Origin: UMGS1370 sp963557065
Lineage (GTDB): Bacteria; Bacillota; Clostridia; Lachnospirales; Lachnospiraceae
NCBI GenBank assembly: GCA_963557065.1
Contig: CAUWCT010000007.1
Location: forward strand, 1-62,992
Length of the DNA: 62,992 nucleotides
Direction of reading: 5' to 3'
This document shows positions 44,362 through 54,200 of this stretch, piece by piece; position 1 is the stretch's first letter; the number at the start of each line of letters is the position of its first letter. The notes beneath the pieces were generated by a model. The model searched no databases and was not told the DNA's origin. It worked only from the letters and a program-made list of their open reading frames with translations. A program made the translations under genes and the position numbers.

Positions 44362-44389
44362 TTGCATAGGAACTTTTGTGGTGTACAAT
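44362..44389 (+). promoter_or_regulatory. Candidate promoter for the carbohydrate-binding-like gene
   Basis: TTGCAT (44362-44367), 16 bp and TACAAT (44384-44389), about 32 bp before the start codon at 44421. It would allow expression independent of the importer operon. Confidence 0.45.
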
Positions 44390-44420
44390 AGAGGTATTAT
44401 AAAACTAGGAGGAACTTTGC

Positions 44421-45218
44421 ATGGAAGCAGCAATTGCAGTAAGAAATAAGGACGGTGTGATTAAGGCAGAAGCAAAAGCCCTGAAAACCGGAGAAGTGAT
44501 TTTTGCCTGGGAGGGCGAGTATGAGCCAGGAGATCAGATTGTGTGTACCTTTCCGGCCGTCAATGCATTTTATGTAGTGCGGATTGATGATACAATGGAT
44601 GAGTCTTTTGTGTACGTGACCAAAGAAGAGATCATCTATGATGTGCCTTTTGAGGAGAAAAAGACTTCTTACAATCAGAAATCCTTTAGCGGTGATCGCC
44701 ACTACTTAAGCTTGAGACCGGCAAAAGCATGGGAGATTGGGGCCTATAAGAATCTGGCCAAAAATGTGATGGATCAACATGGCGATCCGGGGTGTTATCC
44801 CCACGCAAGCGCCAATGTGGAGACCAGAGGAGAAGCAGTATTTGCAGCCCGCAATGCCATTGACGGCGTAGTGGCGAACGTAAGCCATGGCAACTGGCCG
44901 TATGAGTCCTGGGGAATCAACCGTCAGGATGATGCAGAGATGACCCTGGAGTTTGGCCGCCCCGTTGATTTTGACACGATTGTACTATACACAAGAGCAG
45001 ATTTCCCACATGATAACTGGTGGGTGAAAGCAACCTTAACCTTCTCTGACGGTACAAGTCAGACAGTAGAAATGGAAAAGAGTGTGGAAAGCCATACATT
45101 TGCCATTGAGAAAAAAGGCATTACCTGGATAAAATTGGGACAGCTTATTAAGGCAGATGACCCGTCTCCATTCCCGGCATTGACCCAGATGGAAGTTTAC
45201 GGAACAGAAAGCAATTAG
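44421..45218 (+). CDS. Putative carbohydrate-binding protein (discoidin-like C-terminal domain)
   Basis: A 265-residue soluble protein without a signal peptide. Residues about 120-262 resemble an F5/8 type C (discoidin-like) beta-sandwich (AARNAIDG, WGINRQDDAEMTLEFG, IVLYTRADFPHDNWW). The N-terminal 110 residues form a separate beta-rich part. I do not recognise a catalytic site. Its place after the importer and before an AraC regulator suggests that it handles the imported saccharide inside the cell, which would be unusual for a discoidin-like fold. Confidence 0.7.
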   Translation: MEAAIAVRNKDGVIKAEAKALKTGEVIFAWEGEYEPGDQIVCTFPAVNAFYVVRIDDTMDESFVYVTKEEIIYDVPFEEKKTSYNQKSFSGDRHYLSLRPAKAWEIGAYKNLAKNVMDQHGDPGCYPHASANVETRGEAVFAARNAIDGVVANVSHGNWPYESWGINRQDDAEMTLEFGRPVDFDTIVLYTRADFPHDNWWVKATLTFSDGTSQTVEMEKSVESHTFAIEKKGITWIKLGQLIKADDPSPFPALTQMEVYGTESN

Positions 45219-45235
45219 ATATCTGACTCTGGAAA

Positions 45236-45292
45236 ACCCCTTAAAATCATGGTATGATAACTGTAAATACTATGATTTTGAGGGGCTTTTTT
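45236..45292 (+). terminator. Terminator whose loop holds the AraC promoter
   Basis: A roughly 19-bp stem with two wobble pairs (45236-45254 with 45268-45286) is followed by TTTTTT. The extended -10 TGGTATGAT (45253-45258) lies at the loop, and the AraC start codon at 45293 follows the T run directly. Upstream transcripts stop; those started in the loop lack the 5' arm and pass. Confidence 0.7.
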
Positions 45293-46141
45293 ATGAAAAA
45301 ACTGGAAGAACTTGCGGTGAAATTTCTTCAAAATGACGAATATAGGCTGAAGATCCGAAAGGCGGGTGTATTCCGCTTTCTGGAGGAGTACCGTTTCCGG
45401 CAGCACAGCCATGAAGAATATGAGATTAATTATATCAGCGCAGGGCAGGCCATGATGCAGATTGAGGGCCAGGATGTGCTCATACACCAGGGACAGTGTG
45501 TTGTAATTCCTCCCCAAAAGAAACACTCTTTCCAGGTAGATTCCAGAGCAGGATGTAAACTGACCCAGTTGGAAATGAGTCTGGAAATGAAAAAACAGGA
45601 TGAAGAATTTTTTAAGAGAGAGGGAGAAGTCTGCCGATTTTATATTATAAAGAACTGTGATGAAATTGTGCCTCTCATTGAGCGGATTGCAAGGCTTTTC
45701 AGAAAAGAAGAGACAGAGCACAATGAATTTTTGCTGAAAATTACTGCGGTAGAGATGATGATCACGCTGAATTACTATATTAACCAGAAGGGCAGCCGCC
45801 ATTCCTTCCGGGGAACGGCCGGATTAAAGCAGGCGACTGCCTGGATACAGGAACATTTTGACGAGCCTGTTAATTTGGAAAAAGTGGCAGAAAGCGCAGG
45901 GATTAGTTCCAGATATTTGAGAAAATATTTTTCGGAAGTCATGGGAAAAACTTGCGTTGAGTATATTACGGAACTACGAATGGAGAAGGCAAAACACCTT
46001 TTGTGGGAAACGAATAAAACCATTCTGGAGATTGCGATGGAAACCGGTTATGAAAATGCCCAGTATTTCAGCAGGGTTTTTCAAAAAATGGAAGGGATTC
46101 CTCCAAAAAAGTACAGAATGCTGTGGAGAGAAAAAAGCTGA
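45293..46141 (+). CDS. AraC-family regulator with cupin-like sensor
   Basis: A 282-residue regulator with an N-terminal cupin (about 15-110: FRQHSHEEYEINYI, IHQGQCVVIPP) and a C-terminal AraC double HTH (about 185-280: SRYLRKYFSEVMG and AQYFSRVFQKMEG). The ATG at 45293 is chosen; the frame opens at 45254 inside the terminator stem. It lies downstream of the importer and carbohydrate-binding-like gene, so it probably regulates one of the neighbouring sugar operons. Confidence 0.9.
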   Translation: MKKLEELAVKFLQNDEYRLKIRKAGVFRFLEEYRFRQHSHEEYEINYISAGQAMMQIEGQDVLIHQGQCVVIPPQKKHSFQVDSRAGCKLTQLEMSLEMKKQDEEFFKREGEVCRFYIIKNCDEIVPLIERIARLFRKEETEHNEFLLKITAVEMMITLNYYINQKGSRHSFRGTAGLKQATAWIQEHFDEPVNLEKVAESAGISSRYLRKYFSEVMGKTCVEYITELRMEKAKHLLWETNKTILEIAMETGYENAQYFSRVFQKMEGIPPKKYRMLWREKS

Positions 46142-46160
46142 CATAAGGTCGGCTTTTTTT
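46133..46160 (+). terminator. Terminator overlapping the AraC stop codon
   Basis: The stem (46135-46142 with 46148-46155, one T-G pair) includes the stop codon and is followed by a run of T residues. Confidence 0.75.
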
Positions 46161-46406
46161 AGTTAACTTTGTTCCGAAAAGTATAATAAAAATTTGGCTG
46201 AATTCCAATTAGTGAACGAAATATAATTGCACAAAAACTATAATAAAAAATGAAACAAAAGAAGAAAAATGTACAGAAAAATGTGACAAAAGGGCAATTA
46301 GTTACAATAGAAAGTTGATTTTTTATAATGAAAATATACAGAATCTTAGTTATATTGTAACTATTGAGGATGATGGGAAAAAGTTTTAGGAAAGCGAGGG
46401 ATAGAT
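46161..46406 (+). promoter_or_regulatory. AT-rich regulatory region upstream of the arabinose-type importer
   Basis: A 246-bp gene-free stretch of about 75% A+T. TATAAT (46239-46244) and TACAAT (46303-46308) are candidate -10 boxes, neither with a well-spaced -35. The small palindrome AGTTATATTGTAACT lies near 46348. Activation by an AraC regulator is likely, but no operator can be assigned. Confidence 0.4.
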
Positions 46407-47903
46407 GTGGGCAGTATTTTGGAATTTAAAAATATTTCCAAATTTTTTCCAGGAGTAAAAGCGTTAGATCATATCTGCTTTAAAGCTTATGGCGGAGAGG
46501 TGCTGGCATTTCTTGGTGAAAACGGTGCAGGCAAATCGACACTTTTAAAAGTGCTGAATGGAGATTATCAGCCGGATGAAGGGGAATACTTGCTGGATGG
46601 GGTTCAAAAACACTTTCAGTCACCTCATGAAGCCATTGAAGAAGGAATTAGTGTAATCTATCAGGAACGTCAGATCCTGTTGGAACTTAGCGTAGCAGAA
46701 AATATATTTCTTGGCCGGATGCCGGCAAACCGGTTTGGTGTGATTGATACAGCAAAAGCAAACCGGATGGCAGAAGAGATTATCCGCGATTTTGGCCTTC
46801 CAATTTCCCCAACTGCTAAAGTAAAGGATTTAAGTATTGCCTACCAGCAGATGGTAGAAATCATGAAAGCATACAGCAGGGAGAACTTAAAGGTCATCTG
46901 CTTTGATGAACCTACGGCAAGCTTAAGTGATGCGGAGATTGATGCACTGTTTGAAGTGATTGCCAAGTTAAAAGAGCAGAAAAAGATTATTATCTATGTA
47001 TCCCACAGAATGAGCGAGATACAAAGGATTACAGATAAGGTAGCAATTTTTAAAGATGGTCAGTACATAACCACTGTGAATACCCATGAGGTTCCGGAAA
47101 AGGAAATGATCCGGATGATGGTTGGACGGGATCTGGGCGATGTATATAAAAACCTTGACAAAAACAAAACCATTGGCGATGTGCTGTTAGATGTTCGGGA
47201 TGTATCATCTGATTATGTAAAAAATGTATCATTTCAGCTTAGAAAAGGAGAAGTACTGGGATTTTCCGGGTTGGTCGGGGCAGGACGAACAGAAATTATG
47301 CGGGCCATTATCGGAGCAGATAAAAGGCAAAGCGGCGAGATATATCTGGAGGGAAAAAGGATTGAAAACCGATCTCCAAAAGAGGCAATGGACAATGGCA
47401 TTGTGCTGGTTCCGGAAGACAGAAAGCTGCAGGGAATCCTTTCTAATTTAAGTGTGGAGGGCAACATCAATATTTCCCTATTGGATAAAAATTCTAATAA
47501 ATTTGGAGTAATCAGTTCTAAGAAGGAAAGAGAAGAAGCTGAAAAAGGCATACAGGAATTTAAAATTAAAACGCCGTCTAAAGATAAAAAGATTGTGGAG
47601 CTATCTGGAGGAAATCAGCAGAAGTGCATTGTTTCAAGAGGAATTGCAACGAATCCCAAGGTGCTTATATTAGATGAGCCAACAAAAGGAATCGACATTG
47701 GGGCAAAATCAGAGTTTTATGAGATGATTTGTTCTTTTGCAAAACAGGGGTTGGGCGTAATCCTGATTTCATCTGAGCTGCCGGAAGTAATCGGCCTGTC
47801 CGATCGGATCATCGTTATGCGTTCTTTGCAGATAGCAGGAGAAGTAGATGCAAAAGAGGCGACAGAGACAAAACTTTTGAGCATGGGAATGATAGGGGAG
47901 TGA
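46407..47903 (+). CDS. Sugar ABC importer, tandem ATPase subunit (AraG/RbsA type)
   Basis: A 498-residue double-ATPase protein. The first domain has GENGAGKST and VICFDEPTAS. The second has the degenerate Walker A GLVGAGRTE, then LSGGNQQKC and LILDEPTKGID. The start is GTG at 46407 behind GCGAGGG; an overlapping ATG at 46405 is out of frame. The order here is ATPase, permease, receptor. The receptor's resemblance to AraF points to an L-arabinose-type transporter. Confidence 0.92.
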   Translation: MGSILEFKNISKFFPGVKALDHICFKAYGGEVLAFLGENGAGKSTLLKVLNGDYQPDEGEYLLDGVQKHFQSPHEAIEEGISVIYQERQILLELSVAENIFLGRMPANRFGVIDTAKANRMAEEIIRDFGLPISPTAKVKDLSIAYQQMVEIMKAYSRENLKVICFDEPTASLSDAEIDALFEVIAKLKEQKKIIIYVSHRMSEIQRITDKVAIFKDGQYITTVNTHEVPEKEMIRMMVGRDLGDVYKNLDKNKTIGDVLLDVRDVSSDYVKNVSFQLRKGEVLGFSGLVGAGRTEIMRAIIGADKRQSGEIYLEGKRIENRSPKEAMDNGIVLVPEDRKLQGILSNLSVEGNINISLLDKNSNKFGVISSKKEREEAEKGIQEFKIKTPSKDKKIVELSGGNQQKCIVSRGIATNPKVLILDEPTKGIDIGAKSEFYEMICSFAKQGLGVILISSELPEVIGLSDRIIVMRSLQIAGEVDAKEATETKLLSMGMIGE

Positions 47904-47908
47904 GCATT

Positions 47909-48922
47909 ATGAATACAGAAAACCAGAAAAAAGAGAATATTTTAAAGCGGATTGTGGACATGGTAGGCGGAGACAAGCTGGTGCTGCTGGGTGCAATTAT
48001 TGCAGTGTTCGCTCTGTTTACATCACTGAATAAGAACTTTTTAACATGGACAAACATGGTCAATATTTTAGTTGCAGCATCTTTAATCGGGATGGTGGCT
48101 ATTGGACATACATATCTGATTATTGCAGGTCAGAATGATTTGTCTCCAGGCTCTCTGGCTGCTCTGTCAGGTGTGATTGTGGCGCTTTTACTTGGCTGGG
48201 GACTGCCGATTTGGCTTTCAGTTATTCTGACATTGACAGTGGGAGCAGCAGTTGGTCTGTTTAATGCATGGATGGTTAATAAGATTAAGCTGGAAGCATT
48301 TATTGCCACGCTGGTTACCCAGTCAATTGTCCGGGGATTTGCCTATATTGCCTGCGGCGGAAAACCGGTTGCAATCAGCAATATGACTTTTATTAAACTG
48401 GGAAATGCAAGAATCTTGGATATTCCCATTGCAGTATGGCTGATGGTGATTTCCTTTATTATTTTTGGATTTATCTTATCTAAGACCAAATTCGGAAGAA
48501 GCGTTTATGCGATTGGCGGAAGCAGTGAGGCAGCCAGACTGGCTGGACTAAATCCGCAGAAGATCATTACACTCTGTTTTATCATGATCGGCGTACTGAC
48601 TTCTTTGGGCGGTATTGTGTTTGCGGCAAGAATGAACGCAGGGCAGCCGGCAGCAAACGTGAATCTGGAATTTGATGCAATTACAGCCGTTATTTTGGGC
48701 GGTGTGTCTTTTGCAGGCGGAGTTGGAAGCATGGGAGGAACAGTACTTGGCATCCTTTTAATTCAGGCTTTCAACACAGGACTTACAATGGTAAACGTTC
48801 CTTCATTCTGGCAGTATGTAGCACGAGGCGGTCTTCTTCTTTTTGCTCTGGCATTTGACTATATCAGAAAAGAGAGAAGAAATAAAGAACTTTTGGCAGC
48901 CAGCATGAAGAATGCAAAATAA
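47909..48922 (+). CDS. Sugar ABC importer permease (AraH/RbsC type)
   Basis: A 337-residue BPD_transp_2 permease with about eight to ten TM helices, the loop AIGGSSEAARLAGLN and the family segment TAVILGGVSFAGGVG. The ATG at 47909 has AGGGGAG at the right spacing and follows the ATPase stop by a few bases. An in-frame GTG at 47900 is less likely. It forms the membrane pore for the importer. Confidence 0.92.
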   Translation: MNTENQKKENILKRIVDMVGGDKLVLLGAIIAVFALFTSLNKNFLTWTNMVNILVAASLIGMVAIGHTYLIIAGQNDLSPGSLAALSGVIVALLLGWGLPIWLSVILTLTVGAAVGLFNAWMVNKIKLEAFIATLVTQSIVRGFAYIACGGKPVAISNMTFIKLGNARILDIPIAVWLMVISFIIFGFILSKTKFGRSVYAIGGSSEAARLAGLNPQKIITLCFIMIGVLTSLGGIVFAARMNAGQPAANVNLEFDAITAVILGGVSFAGGVGSMGGTVLGILLIQAFNTGLTMVNVPSFWQYVARGGLLLFALAFDYIRKERRNKELLAASMKNAK

Positions 48923-48945
48923 AAATCATTAAGGAGGACAATATT

Positions 48946-50064
48946 ATGAAAGCAAAAAAGGTAATGGCTCTTATGGCAGCAGCGGCAATGGCAGGTACTC
49001 TGTTAGCAGGATGCAGCAGCGGAAAGGAAGAAAGCGCAGCAGCGCCGGCAGATACCTCTGCAGAGAGTAAGACAGAAACAGCAGCAGAAGAAACAACAGC
49101 AGCTGAAAGCAAGGCAGATGGAGAAACCACAGCAGCCAAAGGCGGAGCAGACAGCGATCTTTTGGTATATGGTATTTACAAAGCTGGTGACCAGACATGG
49201 TTCATTGATGAAGGCGCAGCAGCTCAAAAAGCAGTTGAGGAAGCCGGCGGAGAATTTGTGTTTGTAGACGCGAAGATGAATCCGGAGGAATACTTAAAGG
49301 CAATTGACAATGCCATTGCCAACAATGCAAGCGGAATTGTTACCTGTATTCCGGATCAGACCATGTCTCAGGCTGTAATTACCAAGTGCGAAGAAGCGGG
49401 AATGCCGATTGTAGCAGCAGATGACGCGCTTCAGGATGCAGAAGGCAATAAACTTGCTCCATGGGTAGGCATTAATGCATATGTAATTGGTGAGGCTAAT
49501 GGCGAATGGCTGGCAAATTATGCAAAAGAGAACAATCTGGTAACCGATCCGGAAGTAGGACTCTTACTGATGACCATGGATACAGTTTCCAGCTGTGTAC
49601 CTCGTGCAGAAGGCGAATTTGATAAGTTTACTGAACTTTGCCCTGAGTTTGACCAGAACAAAATCTTTAAAGCAGATTATGACGGAACTACAGATAAAGG
49701 CAATACTGCAGCAGCAGCCGTTATCACCGCACATCCGGAGATTAAGAAATGGCTGGTTACCGGAGCAAATGAAGAGGGATGTATTGGTGCGGCAAGAGCA
49801 CTTGAAAGTGCAGGGCTGGACAAGGATGCATGTGTAGTAGGACTGGGCGCATACATGGCAAAAGACGAGTGGAACACAAAAGGCGCTGACGGAACCTGTG
49901 TAAAAGCATCTGCATATTTCTCTGCTGATTCTGTAGGCGCAGGCTCTGTAGAAGTTCTTCTGGATCTGATTGCAGGCAATGAAGTTGAGATGGAAAAAGC
50001 GGTAGACGCAGTAGTGGTAACTCCTGAAAACTACAAAGAAGTCATGGGATCTTACGCAGAATAA
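48946..50064 (+). CDS. L-arabinose-type binding lipoprotein (AraF-like)
   Basis: A 372-residue receptor. The lipobox ends LAGC (Cys23), followed by a Glu/Ala/Thr-rich spacer (about 24-68) and an AraF-like domain. KAGDQTWF and HPEIKKWLVTGANEEG align well with the corresponding E. coli AraF segments. That makes L-arabinose, D-fucose or galactose the best guess for ligand. RBS AAGGAGG. It is third in the importer operon and ends before a terminator shared with a converging AraC gene. Confidence 0.88.
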   Translation: MKAKKVMALMAAAAMAGTLLAGCSSGKEESAAAPADTSAESKTETAAEETTAAESKADGETTAAKGGADSDLLVYGIYKAGDQTWFIDEGAAAQKAVEEAGGEFVFVDAKMNPEEYLKAIDNAIANNASGIVTCIPDQTMSQAVITKCEEAGMPIVAADDALQDAEGNKLAPWVGINAYVIGEANGEWLANYAKENNLVTDPEVGLLLMTMDTVSSCVPRAEGEFDKFTELCPEFDQNKIFKADYDGTTDKGNTAAAAVITAHPEIKKWLVTGANEEGCIGAARALESAGLDKDACVVGLGAYMAKDEWNTKGADGTCVKASAYFSADSVGAGSVEVLLDLIAGNEVEMEKAVDAVVVTPENYKEVMGSYAE

Positions 50065-50104
50065 AGAGAAAATGTGAACCATTTATAAGAATTGGAAATG
50101 ACAG

Positions 50105-50151
50105 ACTGCCATATTTCTGGTTGAAAGATACCAAAAGTATGGCAGTTTTTC
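50105..50151. terminator. Terminator between AraF-like and AraC genes
   Basis: A tall hairpin: ACTGCCATA / TATGGCAGT outer stem (50105-50113 with 50138-50146) and an inner TGGT/ACCA stem, followed by TTTTTC on the plus strand. Confidence 0.75.
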
Positions 50152-50166
50152 TAAGATATTTTACGA

Positions 50167-50997
50167 TTACTTGTTTCGATACTGAGAAGGAGTCATGTGT
50201 TCATGTTTTTTGAAACAGGAACAAAAATGGCCTTCATCAGAAAAGCCGGATCGGAATGCGATCTCTTTTACAGAGAAGTCGCTGCTTTTTAAAAGAAGCT
50301 TAGAAAAAGACAGCCGGGCAGAGAGCAGATACTGGTATGGAGTCATACCGGTTTCTTTTGTAAACACTCTGGTGAAATAAAATGGACTTAACGAGGTCAT
50401 GGCAGCCAGATCCTGCAAATGTATTTTTTCGCAAAAATGTTCGTTGATATAGGCGATGGTTTCCTTTAACAGAGAAGGGGAAATATCCGGACTTTCCTTG
50501 CTGTTTAGGATGTCATTCAGGATAGCAGTGATTCTGGTAGATATCTGAGGTTCATTGACGGGAATGCCGTTTGCAAAATCCTGGTAAATTTTTTCTAGCA
50601 TATGGTAAATTCCATGAAAGTTGGAATGTAAAAACACAGTACCAAAATTTGCTGTAATTTGCTCATAATAGGCTCTGGCTAAGGGACCGTCAAAATGGAT
50701 CCACAAAGATTTCCATCCGGTTTCGCTTTCATACTGATGGGGACTGTAACAATCAATTAAGGCCGCATTTCCCCAGCCTGCATGGCTGGTAGTCCCGTTT
50801 ACAGTAATCTGGCAGTCTCCGTCAGTGATCAACATAAGCAGGAAACTGTCATAATTGGTCCGCTTTAAACAATACCCAGGCAGATAATGAAAAAAGCCCA
50901 GGCAGGTAGGATAAAAAAACAGATTTTGGGCGGTCTGACTGGCAGTATAAAAGTAATAGTCAGAATCTTTTGAAACAAATTTTTCACATGATTTCAT
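50167..50997 (-). CDS. AraC-family regulator
   Basis: A 276-residue regulator with an N-terminal AraC-type arabinose-binding (cupin-like) domain (about 30-150) and a C-terminal double HTH (about 180-276: PFYFTRVFTKETG and EGHFCSCFKKHEHM). It lies between the AraFGH-like importer, which it faces, and the DUF5107/sugar-acid cluster, from which it diverges over 209 bp. It is the natural candidate to control both. Confidence 0.92.
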   Translation of the reverse strand: MKSCEKFVSKDSDYYFYTASQTAQNLFFYPTCLGFFHYLPGYCLKRTNYDSFLLMLITDGDCQITVNGTTSHAGWGNAALIDCYSPHQYESETGWKSLWIHFDGPLARAYYEQITANFGTVFLHSNFHGIYHMLEKIYQDFANGIPVNEPQISTRITAILNDILNSKESPDISPSLLKETIAYINEHFCEKIHLQDLAAMTSLSPFYFTRVFTKETGMTPYQYLLSARLSFSKLLLKSSDFSVKEIAFRSGFSDEGHFCSCFKKHEHMTPSQYRNK

Positions 50998-51206
50998 AAA
51001 TATCTCCTAAATATTTGATGGCCTTTGATGCAAGTATCATCAGTATAATGAAAAAGCAGGAGAATTGCAATAAAAACCTGCGGAAACGGAGCGCAATTTT
51101 TCTATATAAATAGGCAAAATCGAAGATTGAAGTAGTAGAAAAAATAAATAAAATAGAAGTATAAAAAAGCAATAAATCCATATTACATGATGAAGGAGGA
51201 GGCAGC
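50998..51206 (+). promoter_or_regulatory. Divergent region between AraC and DUF5107 genes
   Basis: A 209-bp AT-rich stretch without a gene. Several AT-rich -10-like stretches occur (for example near 51160), but no promoter can be fixed with confidence. A strong RBS GAAGGAGGAGG precedes the gene at 51207. Confidence 0.35.
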
Positions 51207-54200
51207 ATGGAAGAGGTAAAAATCTGGGAGGAACAGGTAATGATCCCTACCTATGAAGTGGGAGAGGCAGATAAAAATCCCATGTTTCTGGAGAAGAGAG
51301 TGTATCAGGGGAGTTCTGGAAAGATTTATCCATATCCGACAACAGAGACAATCAGCAGAGAAAAAAAAGACAAGGTTTATCAGGCGGTATTTTTGGAAAA
51401 TGAGTACCTGAAGGTTATGGTGCTTCCGGAATTAGGAGGCCGAATTCAGAGGGCTTATGACAAAACGAATGGATATGATTTTGTATACTATAATCATGTT
51501 ATTAAGCCGGCTCTGGTGGGACTTACAGGGCCATGGATTTCAGGAGGAATTGAGTTTAACTGGCCGCAGCATCACAGACCGACTACGTTCCTGCCAGTCG
51601 ATCATGTGATTCGGGAAAATGAAGACGGCAGTAAGACTCTTTTAGTCAATGATGTGGATCAGATGTACGGGACAAAGGGGATTGCAGCATTTACCTTATA
51701 TCCGGACAAAGCTTATATTGAGATTACCGGACAGCTTTATAACCGGACTCCCCTTCCTCAGACATTTCTGTGGTGGGCCAATCCGGCAGTGGCAGTAAAT
51801 GACAATACCCAGTCTATTTTTCCTCCGGATGTTCACAGCGTTTACGACCATGGAAAAAGGGATGTGTCCAGGTTCCCGATTGCTACAGGGGTTTACTATA
51901 AGTATGATTACAGCCGGGGAGTCGATATTTCCAGATATAAAAATATTCCGGTTCCCACATCCTATATGGCGGAAAAATCGGAGTATGATTTTGTAGGCGG
52001 CTACGATTACGGAAAACAGGCGGGAATTCTTCATGTAGCGGATCACCATGTTTCTCCGGGAAAGAAACAGTGGACCTGGGGATGCGGAGATTTTGGAAAA
52101 GCGTGGGACAGAAATCTGACCGATGAGGATGGACCATATATTGAACTGATGACCGGAGTTTATACAGATAACCAGCCTGATTTTACCTGGCTGAAACCAT
52201 TTGAGGAAAAGACATTTAAACAGTATTTTATGCCTTATAAGGCAGTAGGACAGGTAAAGAACGCCACAACAGAAGCAATGCTGAATATGGAAATGGGTCA
52301 GGACGGACTGTATATCTGCGTCTATGCTTCAGGGGCTTATGAGAATGCACAGATCTGCGTGTATAAAGAAGGCGAAGAGGTTTACCGGGAAACGGTAAAA
52401 CTGTCTCCGGTTGATATTTATGAAAAGACTCTTCCGGTAATGGCAGAAGAAACACAGGTCAAAGTTGCTGTTGAGTGGGAAGGAAAAGAACTGGTTTCTT
52501 ATCAGCCTAAGAAACAGGAAATTCCAAAGTTGGCAGAACCGGCGAAAGCGGCAAAGGATCCGGGGGAAATTATGACTAATGAGGAATTGTATCTGACCGG
52601 ACAGCACATTGAACAGTACCGCCATGCAACGTATCTTCCGGATCCGTATTATCTGGAAGGATTAAAGAGAGATGCAAAAGATATCCGCATTAACAATGCA
52701 TATGGAATGCTGCTGTTAAGAAGAGGCTGCTTTGAGGAAGCGGAAAGATGCTTTCAAAACGCGATTGAACGTCTGACCTGCATGAACCCCAATCCTTACG
52801 ACAGCGAGGCATACTATAATCTGGGACTGGCGCTCTTTTATCAGGAAAAATATGACGAAGCTTATGATGCATTTTTTAAGGCAACATGGACCAATGAGCA
52901 GCAGGAAATGTCCTTCTATTACCTGGCTGCACTTGCCGCCAGAAAAAAAGAATGGGAAATGGCTCTTGGATTTGTGGAGAAATCCCTTGTCAAGAACATG
53001 CACAATGTTAAGGCAAGAGGACTGAAGGCCACTATTTTACGGTATTTGGGAAGAAAGGAAGATACTGGCGAGTGGGCAAAGGCCAATTTAGAGCTGGATC
53101 CCTTTGATTATTGGACTCTGTTTGAGATGGTATTTGCAGGAGATGCTAAACAGATGGAATTAATCCGTCTGCGTTCCAGAAATTTCCATGAGACCTTCCT
53201 GCAGACTGCCAGAGATTTTGCCGAATGCGGATTTTATGAAGAAGCCTGCAGAGTTTTGGATGCTTATGAAGGGGCAAAACCGATGATTCGTTATTATCAG
53301 GCCCACTATCTGGAATTTTTAGAAAAAGGAAAGGAAGCGCTGGAAAAAACCAAAGAAGGAGAAGAGCTTTCTCCTGTATACTGTTTCCCCAATAAACTGG
53401 AAGATATTAGAGCGCTTGAGACAGCAATAAAAAGGAATCCAGAAGGCGCAAAAGCATACTATTATCTGGGCTGTTTGTATTACGATAAACTGCAGCATGC
53501 AAAGGCAATTGCTCTTTGGGAAGAGTCCGAGAGACTGGACAATACCTACCCCACTCTTTTGAGAAATCTTGCAGTTGCTTATTATAATAAGCAGTCAGCA
53601 CCTCAAAAAGCCAAAGAGAGGCTGGAGCGGGCATTTGCTCTGGATCCGTCGGATGCAAGGGTATTCTTAGAACTGGATCAGCTGCGCAGAAAACTTGGCG
53701 TTTCGGCCCAAGAACGTCTTGGTTATTATAAAGAACACCTGGACTTGATTGAAGAGAGAGATGATCTGTATACAGAGTATGTGACAGTGCTTAACTTATG
53801 TCAACATTACAAAGAGGCTTACGATGCAGTTATGTCCCATCAGTTTAGGGCATGGGAGGGAGCAGAAGGAAGAATTACTGCTCAGTACAAGACTGCGCTT
53901 TTGGAACTGGCAAAAGACGCGATGCGCCAGAGCAGTTATGAAGAGGCAAAAGAGTATTTGGAAAAAGCCCTTTCTTACCCGGAAAATCTGGGAGAAGGAA
54001 GGCTGGAAGGCACCAAGGATAATCATCTGTATTATACTCTGGGACTTGTGATGGAGCGTCTGGGAGAAAAGGAAAAGGCTGGAGAGTGCTATGAAAAGGC
54101 TACCTTGGGCGCTATGGAACCGGCAGGTATGCTTTATTATTATGACCAGCCGGCGGACATGATTTTGTACCAGGGACTTGCCGGGGAAAAACTGGGAAGA

